Source: Paracoccaceae bacterium (GTDB lineage: Bacteria > Pseudomonadota > Alphaproteobacteria > Rhodobacterales > Rhodobacteraceae). From it: a DNA stretch of 13,995 nt. The notes under the pieces were generated by a model. That model had not been told where the DNA came from. It worked only from the letters and a program-made list of their open reading frames with translations, and did not search any database. Below are positions 4,714-11,390 of the stretch, one piece after another (position 1 is the first letter of the stretch; every line of letters starts with the position of its first letter). The stretch covers positions 1 to 13,995 of the forward strand of contig WFTU01000385.1 of the NCBI GenBank assembly GCA_015485375.1, in the 5' to 3' direction. Position numbers and translations under genes: made by a program.

Positions 4714-7074
4714 CTAATTCGACAGCAGGTTCGGAATAATCGTCACCACGCTCGGGAACAGCCAGAGCAGCGTCAGACCCACCACCTGGATCAGCACAAA
4801 CGGCACCACCCCGCGATAGATATGTCCTGTGGTCACGCTCGCCGGCGCCACCCCGCGCAGATAGAACAGCGCAAAGCCGAACGGCGGCGTCAGGAAACTG
4901 GTTTGCAGGTTAACCGCAATCATGATGGTCACCCACTTCGGATCCATTGTCCCGCCATAAATCACCGGCCCGACAATCGGGATAACGATGTAGATGATCT
5001 CCAGAAAATCGAGCACGAACCCGAGGAAGAACAGCACCATCATCACGATCAGGAACACCACCCATTCCTTGTCGAAACTACGCAGGAACGACTGGATATA
5101 ATCCTCTCCGCCAAAGGAAATAATCACAAGGTTCAGCATCTGCGACCCGATCAGGATGGCAAACACCATCGAGGTCACCTTGGCGGTTTCCCGCACCACC
5201 GGCGACAGCACCGAGGTTTTCCACAACACCCAGACCGCATATAGCAGCCCGCCGATGGCCACGTGATAGAACACCAGCGCCGCGATAATGGCGATCCAGT
5301 TCTCGAAGCTCACAGTCTCGATCGAGGCGCGCAAATCGAAGTTCACCCCGACCAGCAGCAGCAGGACCATAGAGAAACTGGAAATCAGGATAATTTTCCC
5401 GTTCCCGTCCCGATCCTGCAACTTGCGGAATGCGGCGAGCATAATCGCCCCGCCCGCCCCGAGCGCCGCAGCCGGCGTCGGGTTGGTGACCCCGCCAAGG
5501 ATCGAGCCGAGCACAGCCACAATCAGCACCAGCGGCGGGAAGACCACGCGCAACATCTCGTTTTTCGACAGGCGCCCTGCCGCTGCCTTGAGCCCGTAGA
5601 AAATAATCGCGAACGGAATTGCCTGCGCAAGGAACATCATCCCCGGCGATGACAGCGGCGACAAGAACAAGGCATCCACCAGCGCCGAAAGCAATACCCC
5701 CCCCGCTCCTATGAGCAGCGGCGTCTTGTCCTCGCGCGGGGCAACACCGAAGGCCATCGCCAGCATCAGCGCAAAGAACGTCAGCATGGCCAGAAGACCG
5801 GAGCCGATCGGGGCGGCATCTGCCACCATTTCGGCACGCACGCGGTCGATTTCTTCCGGCGAACGGGTGCGCTCTTCCTGCGTCATACCGCCGCCGGAGG
5901 CGTCGATCTCGGCCTGGACGGCCACAGCCGCATCCCATTTTTCCTGCCCGTGCAGTTCAATCATGGAGGCTTTGCACTGCTCGCTGACGTTGGTGCGCAA
6001 CCCGGCCTGCTGCCCCTGCTCGGCAACCGAGGATACGGCAACCGACTGGCTACCCGCGACATTGAAGGACGTCATGGCAACCGCAAACAGGATGATACCG
6101 ACCGGCACGCCGAGGAACCACATCAGGTTGTGCGCCCGCCCGTTGCCGACCGCCCGCTCGCCGGTCACTGTAATCGGTGGAGCCTTGTGCGGGAAAATCA
6201 GCGCGAAAACAAAAGCATAGACGCCATATAGCGTCGCCAGCAAAATCCCCGGCAGAAGAGCCGCCTTGAACAGCGTGCCGACCGACAGAACGGCGGCCTC
6301 CCCCAGATAGGTCAGCGCATCCGAACACCCGGCTGCCGCCGCGCGCTGTTCCTGCGCCGTGGCATAAAGATCACCGGCCAGCGTGCCGAGCAGAACAATC
6401 ACGATCGAGGGCGGAATGATCTGCCCCAACGTGCCGGAAGCCGCAATGACCCCGGTCGCCAGTTCCGGCGAATAGTTATTGCGCAACATGGTCGGTAGCG
6501 ACAGCAATCCCATGGTCACCACGGTCGCGCCAACAATACCGGTCGAGGCGGCAAGGAATGCACCCACAATCACAACCGAAACCGCCAGCCCGCCGGGAAG
6601 CGGGCCGAACACCCGCGCCATGGTGGTCAACAGGTCCTCGGCAATCTTGGAACGCTCCAGCGTGATACCCATCAGCACGAACATCGCCACGGCCAGCAGC
6701 GTCTCGATCGACGGGCCCGCCATAACGCGTTCATTCATGCGGTTAACCATGAACGACAGGTTGCGGTTCATCGCTGTTTCCCAGCCGCCGGTAAACAGCG
6801 GCTCGGTTCCCACAGGCAAATCGGGATATCGGAACCTCGAAATATCGTGGGCCGCAATTCCCTGTTGTACCAGTGCATTATAAGCATCGCTGGAGGTGTC
6901 GATCACCTCCTTGACCAGTATTCCCGAGGAGTCCAGCATCGCCAGAATACCAAAGGCGATAATGGCCGAGCCACCGATGGAAAACGCCACCGGAAACCCT
7001 GACATGATACCCGCAAACAGGCAGGCAAAGATGATGATCAGGCTGATTTCTACGCCGTCGAGACCAAATAGCAT
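4714..7074 (-). CDS. TRAP transporter large permease subunit (DctM-like, oversized)
   Basis: This is the ion-coupled membrane subunit that moves substrate delivered by the periplasmic binding protein. It has 786 residues, far above the usual 425-450. DctM landmarks are present: GFPVAFSIGG near the N-terminus (26-35), LLAVAMFVLMGITLERSKIA (126-145), STGIVGATVVTMGLLSLPTM (177-196), SGTLGQIIPPSIVIVLLGTLAGD (213-235), the GGVTNPTPAAALGA motif (527-540) and FLTPPFGFALFYLRG (727-741). Extra sequence accounts for the size: about 60 residues after the first helices (50-115), about 200 residues (300-520) with additional membrane helices and a soluble, acidic stretch at 336-425, and about 80 residues (550-628) with two hydrophobic segments. 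The frame is intact, so this is an insertion and not an assembly error. The ATG at 7072-7074 is preceded by AGGGGA in the 21-nt gap after the small-subunit gene. Confidence 0.92.
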   Translation of the reverse strand: MLFGLDGVEISLIIIFACLFAGIMSGFPVAFSIGGSAIIAFGILAMLDSSGILVKEVIDTSSDAYNALVQQGIAAHDISRFRYPDLPVGTEPLFTGGWETAMNRNLSFMVNRMNERVMAGPSIETLLAVAMFVLMGITLERSKIAEDLLTTMARVFGPLPGGLAVSVVIVGAFLAASTGIVGATVVTMGLLSLPTMLRNNYSPELATGVIAASGTLGQIIPPSIVIVLLGTLAGDLYATAQEQRAAAAGCSDALTYLGEAAVLSVGTLFKAALLPGILLATLYGVYAFVFALIFPHKAPPITVTGERAVGNGRAHNLMWFLGVPVGIILFAVAMTSFNVAGSQSVAVSSVAEQGQQAGLRTNVSEQCKASMIELHGQEKWDAAVAVQAEIDASGGGMTQEERTRSPEEIDRVRAEMVADAAPIGSGLLAMLTFFALMLAMAFGVAPREDKTPLLIGAGGVLLSALVDALFLSPLSSPGMMFLAQAIPFAIIFYGLKAAAGRLSKNEMLRVVFPPLVLIVAVLGSILGGVTNPTPAAALGAGGAIMLAAFRKLQDRDGNGKIILISSFSMVLLLLVGVNFDLRASIETVSFENWIAIIAALVFYHVAIGGLLYAVWVLWKTSVLSPVVRETAKVTSMVFAILIGSQMLNLVIISFGGEDYIQSFLRSFDKEWVVFLIVMMVLFFLGFVLDFLEIIYIVIPIVGPVIYGGTMDPKWVTIMIAVNLQTSFLTPPFGFALFYLRGVAPASVTTGHIYRGVVPFVLIQVVGLTLLWLFPSVVTIIPNLLSN

Positions 7075-7095
7075 TTCGGTAATCCCCTACCCGTC

Positions 7096-7992
7096 CTAAT
7101 GAATCGCGGCGACCGTTTCGGCCAGCTCGTCTTCCAGTTTGTCTTTGTCGAGGAATTTCCCCTCGCTCTCCGGTCCCTCGATGTATTCCAGCAACGAGCG
7201 ATAGAAAAAAGCGATCCCCTGCAGGAACATCATGCCCGCAAACGCCACCAGCAATATCTTGAACAGGAAATAGCCGTCGAAACCGTTCGGCGAAAATCCG
7301 ATGGTCTCCACATTCCATTTCAACAGTTTCGACTTGCGCATCAGCAGCTCGAACTTGTCGGTCGCGGATATTTTCGGCGTCACCAGATGGCGCCACATGA
7401 AGAACCAGCCGAACATCCAGATCATGGTCATCACCGGAATGATGAAAAACAGCGAGCCGAACATGTCGATCATCTTCTTGGTGCGATAGCGCACGCGCGC
7501 ATAGACCAGATCGACGCGCACATGGCCGCCCTGCACGAAAGTGTAGCTGGCACACAGCGCCACAATCATGGCGTTATAGAGCTTCAGCTCCTCGGCAAAC
7601 CAGCTCAGGTCCTTGGTAAAGATATAACCGAAAGGCCCCATGGAAATTTCCGACACGCGGAAAATCCTTTGCAGAAACACAATGATGATCTGCTGCAGCA
7701 CCATAAACAGGCCGGCATAGGCGAAAAACCTGCCGACCGAATTGGCGAAGCCTTCCAGCACCCGCACAATTCCCCACAGGATACCGCGCCGGAACAGGCC
7801 TATGATGGTGACAATGATGAATATATCGAAAATGACAAAAAACAATTCCTGCGAAGCGCCATAGAAAATAAACCGCACCATCGCCTGCTTGTCAGACCAG
7901 TCCAGCCAGGCCGAAGGATTACTTAGTGCGTTGAATACATTGACAAATGCCATTCCGACATTGGTAAAAAACCAGACCAGACCATCCAGCAT
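7096..7992 (-). CDS. TRAP transporter small permease subunit (DctQ-like)
   Basis: This is the small membrane subunit that partners the DctM-like protein. At 298 residues it is longer than the common 160-200-residue DctQ. Hydrophobic segments lie at about 41-66, 88-109, 138-153, 180-200 and 242-263. The family motif, usually GxHVRVDL, appears as QGGHVRVDLVYARV (154-167). The extra length is in an N-terminal membrane segment, a loop at about 200-240, and a charged cytoplasmic tail (270-298, Glu/Asp/Lys-rich). The start is ATG at 7990-7992, with GGAG/GGAGAG about 8 nt upstream on the minus strand. It follows the binding-protein gene after 83 nt that contain a hairpin terminator, and is 21 nt from the large-subunit gene, so the two permease genes are certainly one transcriptional unit. 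Confidence 0.9.
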   Translation of the reverse strand: MLDGLVWFFTNVGMAFVNVFNALSNPSAWLDWSDKQAMVRFIFYGASQELFFVIFDIFIIVTIIGLFRRGILWGIVRVLEGFANSVGRFFAYAGLFMVLQQIIIVFLQRIFRVSEISMGPFGYIFTKDLSWFAEELKLYNAMIVALCASYTFVQGGHVRVDLVYARVRYRTKKMIDMFGSLFFIIPVMTMIWMFGWFFMWRHLVTPKISATDKFELLMRKSKLLKWNVETIGFSPNGFDGYFLFKILLVAFAGMMFLQGIAFFYRSLLEYIEGPESEGKFLDKDKLEDELAETVAAIH

Positions 7993-8024
7993 CGCTCAAC
8001 TCTCCAGAAAAGGGGCTTCAACAG

Positions 8025-8056
8025 AAAAACAACCCGCCCCCGTGAAGGGGCGGATT
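8025..8056 (-). terminator. Hairpin terminator/attenuator inside the TRAP operon
   Basis: On the plus strand CCGCCCC (8034-8040) pairs with GGGGCGG (8047-8053) around CGTGAA. Read on the minus strand, the stem is followed by GGTTGTTTTT, a typical though interrupted U-tract. It lies between the binding-protein stop (8076) and the small-subunit start (7992). Partial termination here would give more binding protein than permease, a common arrangement in binding-protein-dependent transport operons. Confidence 0.75.
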
Positions 8057-8075
8057 GTCCTTGTCGTTAAGGGGC

Positions 8076-9161
8076 TTAGCCCATTACGCGTGTGCGCTGT
8101 GCAACATAGGCACCCGACGATGTCTGGATCCACGCAGCGGATTCTTTCATCGAGGCCATGTAGTCGTTGTAGACGCGTGCATAGAGCTCGTCATCCAGGT
8201 TCGCACCCATGACTTCCCTGGCACCTTCACCGAAGGCATCCCATACGGAATCCGGGAATTCCAGCACGTTCACGCCCGAGGACTGCAGACGCGACAGGGC
8301 CGCACCGTTGTTGCTCAGGAACATCGCAAGGTTGTCGGAGTGTGCCGCTTTTGCGGTTTCCTCGATGATCGCCTGATGCGCTGCGGACAGGCTGTCGAAC
8401 ACTTCGCGGTTGGTTGCGAGTGTCAGGGCAGCGCCCGGCTCGTGCATACCGGCGGTGTAGTAGGTCTTGGTGATTTCCTGGAAACCGGCTTTTTCATCCG
8501 CCCAGGGGCCGATCCACTCGGTGCCGTCCAGCGCACCGGAGGACAGGGCCTGATACACTTCGGAGCCCGGAATGTTCTGCACGGACGCACCCAGCGTGCC
8601 CAGAACTTTACCGCCGAGGCCCGGCATACGGAATTTCAGACCGTTGAAGTCTTCGGGACCGTTGATTTCCTTGCGGAACCAGCCACCGGCCTGCGGACCC
8701 GTGTTACCGGCAATGAAGGATTTCAGGTTGAAGATCTCGCCAAGCTCGTTGTGGAACTCGCCACCTTTACCGTAGTAGTACCAGTTCATCAGTTCCTGCG
8801 CGGTCATCCCGAAAGGAACGGACGTAAAGAACGCAAGCGCCGGATGCTGGCTGATATAGTAGTAGTCGGCGGAGTGGTACATATCGGCCTGACCGGAAGC
8901 AACCGCGTCAAACACCTCGAATGCACCGACCAGCTCGCCGGCGGCCTTGATAACCACTTCGAGATTGCCATCGGACATGGCGGTGATGCGGTCTGCACAA
9001 TACTGTGCGCCGTCGAAAACACCGGCAAGGCCGCGGCCCCACGATGTAACCATGGTCAGCGTGCGCTTACCCTGTGCATATGCCGGAGCAGCAAGGGTTG
9101 CACTGGCAGCGACCGCGGCCCCACCAAGTGCGGAATTTTTCAGAAAAGAACGACGATCCAT
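8076..9161 (-). CDS. TRAP transporter periplasmic substrate-binding protein (TakP-like, DctP family), Tat-exported
   Basis: This 361-residue periplasmic receptor begins with a twin-arginine signal: DRRSFLK (2-8), a hydrophobic Ala-rich segment and AYA before Gln30 as the cleavage site. Several segments match my memory of Rhodobacter sphaeroides TakP, a 2-oxo acid binding protein: AAGELV (73-78), GNTGPQAGGWFRKEI (152-166), LKFRMPG (175-181) and TEWIGPWADEKAGF (214-227). Positions that contact ligand or cation in TakP appear kept: Gln157, Arg178, Glu215, Trp216 and probably Glu241. A monocarboxylate 2-oxo acid or hydroxy acid such as pyruvate or lactate is therefore the best guess; dicarboxylates are less likely. 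The start at 9159-9161 has a strong GGGAGG ribosome binding site. It is the first gene of the TRAP operon, with a palindromic operator just upstream. Confidence 0.93.
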   Translation of the reverse strand: MDRRSFLKNSALGGAAVAASATLAAPAYAQGKRTLTMVTSWGRGLAGVFDGAQYCADRITAMSDGNLEVVIKAAGELVGAFEVFDAVASGQADMYHSADYYYISQHPALAFFTSVPFGMTAQELMNWYYYGKGGEFHNELGEIFNLKSFIAGNTGPQAGGWFRKEINGPEDFNGLKFRMPGLGGKVLGTLGASVQNIPGSEVYQALSSGALDGTEWIGPWADEKAGFQEITKTYYTAGMHEPGAALTLATNREVFDSLSAAHQAIIEETAKAAHSDNLAMFLSNNGAALSRLQSSGVNVLEFPDSVWDAFGEGAREVMGANLDDELYARVYNDYMASMKESAAWIQTSSGAYVAQRTRVMG

Positions 9162-9179
9162 TAATAACCTCCCAGTTTA

Positions 9180-9201
9180 CGCTTTGCCAATTGGCAAAGC
9201 G
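9180..9201. promoter_or_regulatory. 22-bp perfect palindrome, likely operator of the TRAP operon
   Basis: The half-site CGCTTTGCCAA (9180-9190) is followed directly by its exact reverse complement (9191-9201), with no mismatch and no spacer. It ends 18 nt before the ATG of the binding-protein gene, adjacent to its ribosome binding site. It lies about 12-33 nt downstream of the predicted transcription start, a position where a bound repressor blocks elongation. With no loop it is a poor RNA hairpin, so a dimeric DNA-binding protein is more likely. The regulator is not in this window. Confidence 0.7.
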
Positions 9202-9219
9202 GATCGATTAACGCCGATC

Positions 9220-9247
9220 AAACTATCGGGTGATACGGGATTTGCAA
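9220..9247 (-). promoter_or_regulatory. Possible promoter of the TRAP operon
   Basis: On the minus strand TTGCAA (9247-9242), a 16-nt spacer and TAGTTT (9225-9220) could be a weak sigma70-type promoter starting near 9213. It sits just upstream of the palindrome. Both hexamers are imperfect, so this is tentative. Confidence 0.3.
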
Positions 9248-9264
9248 CGGCTATTTTTAAACAT

Positions 9265-9285
9265 CCGGTCCATTTTTCGGGCCGG
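9265..9285. other. Short stem-loop in the divergent TRAP/ilv intergenic region
   Basis: CCGGTCC (9265-9271) pairs with GGGCCGG (9279-9285), including one G-T wobble, around ATTTTTC. No T-run follows on either strand. The rest of 9286-9420 is AT-rich with no gene or strong signal that I can see; it may hold regulator sites for either operon. Confidence 0.35.
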
Positions 9286-9426
9286 ATTGTATCGCTACTA
9301 TCCTGCACCCTCTCCTCGCGTCAGGATTTCCATATTCACTTTTAGGATTACTCCGCAATATCGTCGGTTTCCGTAATTTTATTCCGAAGTAGGGTGTATT
9401 TCTGTAACTTTATTGAAAATAACCTG

Positions 9427-9455
9427 TTGACCCGCCTCGCTACGCTAATTAGAAA
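9427..9455 (+). promoter_or_regulatory. Predicted sigma70-type promoter of the ilv operon
   Basis: TTGACC (9427-9432, five of six consensus bases), a 17-nt spacer (9433-9449) and TAGAAA (9450-9455, four of six) form the best promoter in the region. The expected start is about 9461-9463, which coincides with the leader-peptide ATG at 9463. Confidence 0.65.
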
Positions 9456-9462
9456 AACCTCT

Positions 9463-9513
9463 ATGAATACGAACGGAAAAAATATTGTGATCGTGCTAGA
9501 CGCCGCGCGTTGA
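9463..9513 (+). CDS. ilv operon leader peptide (attenuator peptide)
   Basis: This 16-codon open frame encodes MNTNGKNIVIVLDAAR and stops at TGA 9511-9513. Codons 8-12 (9484-9498: ATT GTG ATC GTG CTA) specify Ile-Val-Ile-Val-Leu, the three end products of the pathway whose first enzyme is encoded downstream. Such a run by chance directly ahead of an intrinsic terminator and ilvI is very unlikely. The predicted transcription start falls at or within 2 nt of the ATG and there is no Shine-Dalgarno sequence, so translation is probably leaderless, as described for trpL of Sinorhizobium. Shortage of charged Ile, Val or Leu tRNA would stall the ribosome on these codons and free bases 9521-9525. The peptide is too short for standard gene callers. 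Confidence 0.82.
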   Translation: MNTNGKNIVIVLDAAR

Positions 9514-9518
9514 CTGCT

Positions 9519-9573
9519 CTGGGGGAAACCCTGACAGCCGATGCGCAACCCCCATTCAATCGGGGGTTTTTTT
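9519..9573 (+). terminator. ilv attenuator: intrinsic terminator with alternative antiterminator pairing
   Basis: AACCCCC (9547-9553) pairs with GGGGGTT (9562-9568) around an 8-nt loop and runs into seven T (9567-9573), a standard Rho-independent terminator. It lies 33 nt after the leader-peptide stop and 60 nt before ilvI. TGGGGG (9520-9525) can instead pair with CCCCCA (9549-9554), which would destroy the terminator. A ribosome sitting at the leader stop would cover 9520-9525 and favour termination; one stalled at the Ile/Val/Leu codons would leave it free. The same G-tract can also fold locally with CCC at 9529-9531. The overall logic matches classical attenuation; the exact folds are by eye. 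Confidence 0.8.
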
Positions 9574-9633
9574 ATGGATATCACAAGTTACAATAAGTGG
9601 AACGGGGCTCGCCCCTCAATACGGAGAAGTAAA

Positions 9634-11388
9634 ATGTCGCGTCAAATGACCGGTGCCCAGATAGTTGTCCAAGCCCTGAAGGATCAAGGCGTGGACACCG
9701 TGTTCGGATATCCCGGAGGTGCCGTGCTACCGATTTATGACGAGATTTTCCAGCAGAACGACATCCGCCACATCCTCGTGCGCCACGAACAGGGCGCGAC
9801 CCACGCTGCCGAAGGCTATGCCCGCTCCACCGGCAAACCCGGCGTGGTTCTGGTCACCTCCGGCCCCGGCGCCACCAACGCGGTGACCGGCATGACCGAC
9901 GCGCTGCTGGACTCGATCCCGATGATCGTCCTTACCGGACAGGTCCCCACCTTCATGATCGGCAACGACGCGTTTCAGGAGGCCGACACCATCGGCATCA
10001 CCCGCCCCTGCACCAAGCACAACTGGCTGGTAAAGGACACCGACGCGCTCGGCGATATCATGCACCAGGCTTTCCATGTCGCCACCTCCGGCCGTCCCGG
10101 TCCGGTGCTGATCGACATCCCGAAAGACGTGCAGTTCGCCACCGGCAAATACACCCCGAAACAGAAAGCCAAGACCGGCCACTACCAGCCGCAGGTCAAA
10201 GGCGATATCGAGGCAATCACCCGCGCCGTCGAGATGCTGGAAAAGGCCAAGCGCCCGATCATCTATTCCGGCGGCGGCGTCATCAACTCCGGCCGCGGCG
10301 CCAGCCAGCTGCTTCGCGAACTGTCGGATGCCACCGGCATACCGATCACCTCGACCCTGATGGGGCTGGGCGCCTACCCTGCCTCGGGCAAGAACTGGCT
10401 CGGCATGCTCGGGATGCACGGCACCTATGAATCCAACATGGCCATGCACGATTGCGACTATATGCTCTGCATCGGCGCGCGCTTCGACGACCGCATCACC
10501 GGCCGCACGGACGCCTTCAGCCCGAACAGCTACAAGGTCCATATCGACATCGACCCGTCGTCCATCAACAAGATCATCCACGTCGACACCCCGATCATCG
10601 GCGACGTCGGCCATATCCTCGAGGATCTGCTCAAGGTCTGGAAGTCGCGCGGCCGCAAGACCAAATCCGAAGCCATCGCCAAATGGTGGAAACAGATCGA
10701 CGAGTGGCGCGCCGTGGACTGCCTGTCCTATCGCAACTCCGACAAGATCATCAAACCGCAATACGCGCTGGAACGCCTCGAAGCCCTGACCAAGGGGCAG
10801 GACCGCTACATCACCACCGAGGTCGGCCAGCACCAGATGTGGGCCGCGCAATACCTCGGCTTCGAGGAACCGCACCGCCTGATGACCTCCGGCGGCCTCG
10901 GCACCATGGGCTACGGCACCCCCGCCTCCATGGGCGTGCAGATCGCCCACCCCGACGCGCTGGTCATCAACATCGCGGGCGAGGCCTCGTGGCTGATGAA
11001 CATGCAGGAAATGGGCACCGCCGCGCAATACAACCTCAATACCAAGCAGTTCATCCTCAACAACGAACGCCTCGGCATGGTGCGCCAGTGGCAGGAACTT
11101 CTGCACGGCTCGCGCTACTCGCACAGCTGGTCCGAGGCCCTGCCCGATTTCGTCAAACTGGCCGAAGCCTTCGGCGCCAAGGGCATCCGCTGCGAGGATC
11201 CCGCCGATCTCGACGACGCGATCATGGAAATGCTGAACCACGACGGTCCGGTGATCTTCGACTGTCTGGTGGAAAAACACGAAAACTGTTTCCCGATGAT
11301 CCCGAGCGGCAAGGCCCATAACGACATGCTGCTTGGCGAGGCCTCGACCGAGGGCGCGATCACCGGAGGCGGCGGAGCGCTGGTTTAA
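9634..11388 (+). CDS. ilvI: Acetolactate synthase (AHAS) large catalytic subunit
   Basis: This subunit condenses two pyruvates to 2-acetolactate, or pyruvate with 2-oxobutyrate to 2-aceto-2-hydroxybutyrate, starting valine, leucine and isoleucine synthesis. It uses thiamine diphosphate (ThDP), Mg2+ and FAD. The protein is 584 residues, normal for the family. The catalytic Glu52 is in RHEQGATHAAEGYAR (50-64). Other landmarks are FGYPGGAVLPIYD (24-36), GTYESNMAMHDCD (263-275), ARFDDRITG (282-290), and the ThDP region from GEAS (449-452) to ILNNERLGMVRQWQ (474-487). The metal-binding motif, usually GDGS or GDAS, has Glu450 in place of Asp. The ATG at 9634 is selected by GGAG at 9623-9626; in-frame ATGs at 9541 and 9574 lie in the attenuator. 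The gene could equally be called ilvB. It shares its transcript with the next two genes. Confidence 0.96.
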   Translation: MSRQMTGAQIVVQALKDQGVDTVFGYPGGAVLPIYDEIFQQNDIRHILVRHEQGATHAAEGYARSTGKPGVVLVTSGPGATNAVTGMTDALLDSIPMIVLTGQVPTFMIGNDAFQEADTIGITRPCTKHNWLVKDTDALGDIMHQAFHVATSGRPGPVLIDIPKDVQFATGKYTPKQKAKTGHYQPQVKGDIEAITRAVEMLEKAKRPIIYSGGGVINSGRGASQLLRELSDATGIPITSTLMGLGAYPASGKNWLGMLGMHGTYESNMAMHDCDYMLCIGARFDDRITGRTDAFSPNSYKVHIDIDPSSINKIIHVDTPIIGDVGHILEDLLKVWKSRGRKTKSEAIAKWWKQIDEWRAVDCLSYRNSDKIIKPQYALERLEALTKGQDRYITTEVGQHQMWAAQYLGFEEPHRLMTSGGLGTMGYGTPASMGVQIAHPDALVINIAGEASWLMNMQEMGTAAQYNLNTKQFILNNERLGMVRQWQELLHGSRYSHSWSEALPDFVKLAEAFGAKGIRCEDPADLDDAIMEMLNHDGPVIFDCLVEKHENCFPMIPSGKAHNDMLLGEASTEGAITGGGGALV

Positions 11389-11390
11389 CC

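Noticed and set aside
5700..6000. Possible frameshift or gene fusion in the oversized TRAP large subunit
   Set aside because: The frame is continuous with uniform codon use, and DctM motifs occur in the correct order on both sides; an in-frame insertion explains it better.
7099..7926. A 275-codon plus-strand open frame opposite the TRAP small subunit
   Set aside because: His/Gln/Glu-rich composition typical of the complement of a hydrophobic membrane protein gene.
8055..9164. A 369-codon plus-strand open frame opposite the TRAP binding-protein gene
   Set aside because: The minus-strand gene has a Tat signal, ribosome binding site and TakP-like motifs. The plus-strand frame has none and is explained by codon bias.
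9348..9584. A 78-codon minus-strand open frame in the TRAP/ilv intergenic region
   Set aside because: It runs antisense through the ilv promoter, leader peptide and attenuator, has no recognisable ribosome binding site or domain, and lies in AT-rich DNA where such frames arise by chance.
9604..9615. Small hairpin GGGG-CTCG-CCCC before ilvI
   Set aside because: Only four base pairs and no U-tract; too weak to call a separate regulatory element.
9541..9633. Longer N-terminus for ilvI starting at ATG 9541 or 9574
   Set aside because: Both lie in or at the end of the attenuator terminator and lack a ribosome binding site; ATG 9634 has a well-placed GGAG and gives the standard N-terminus.
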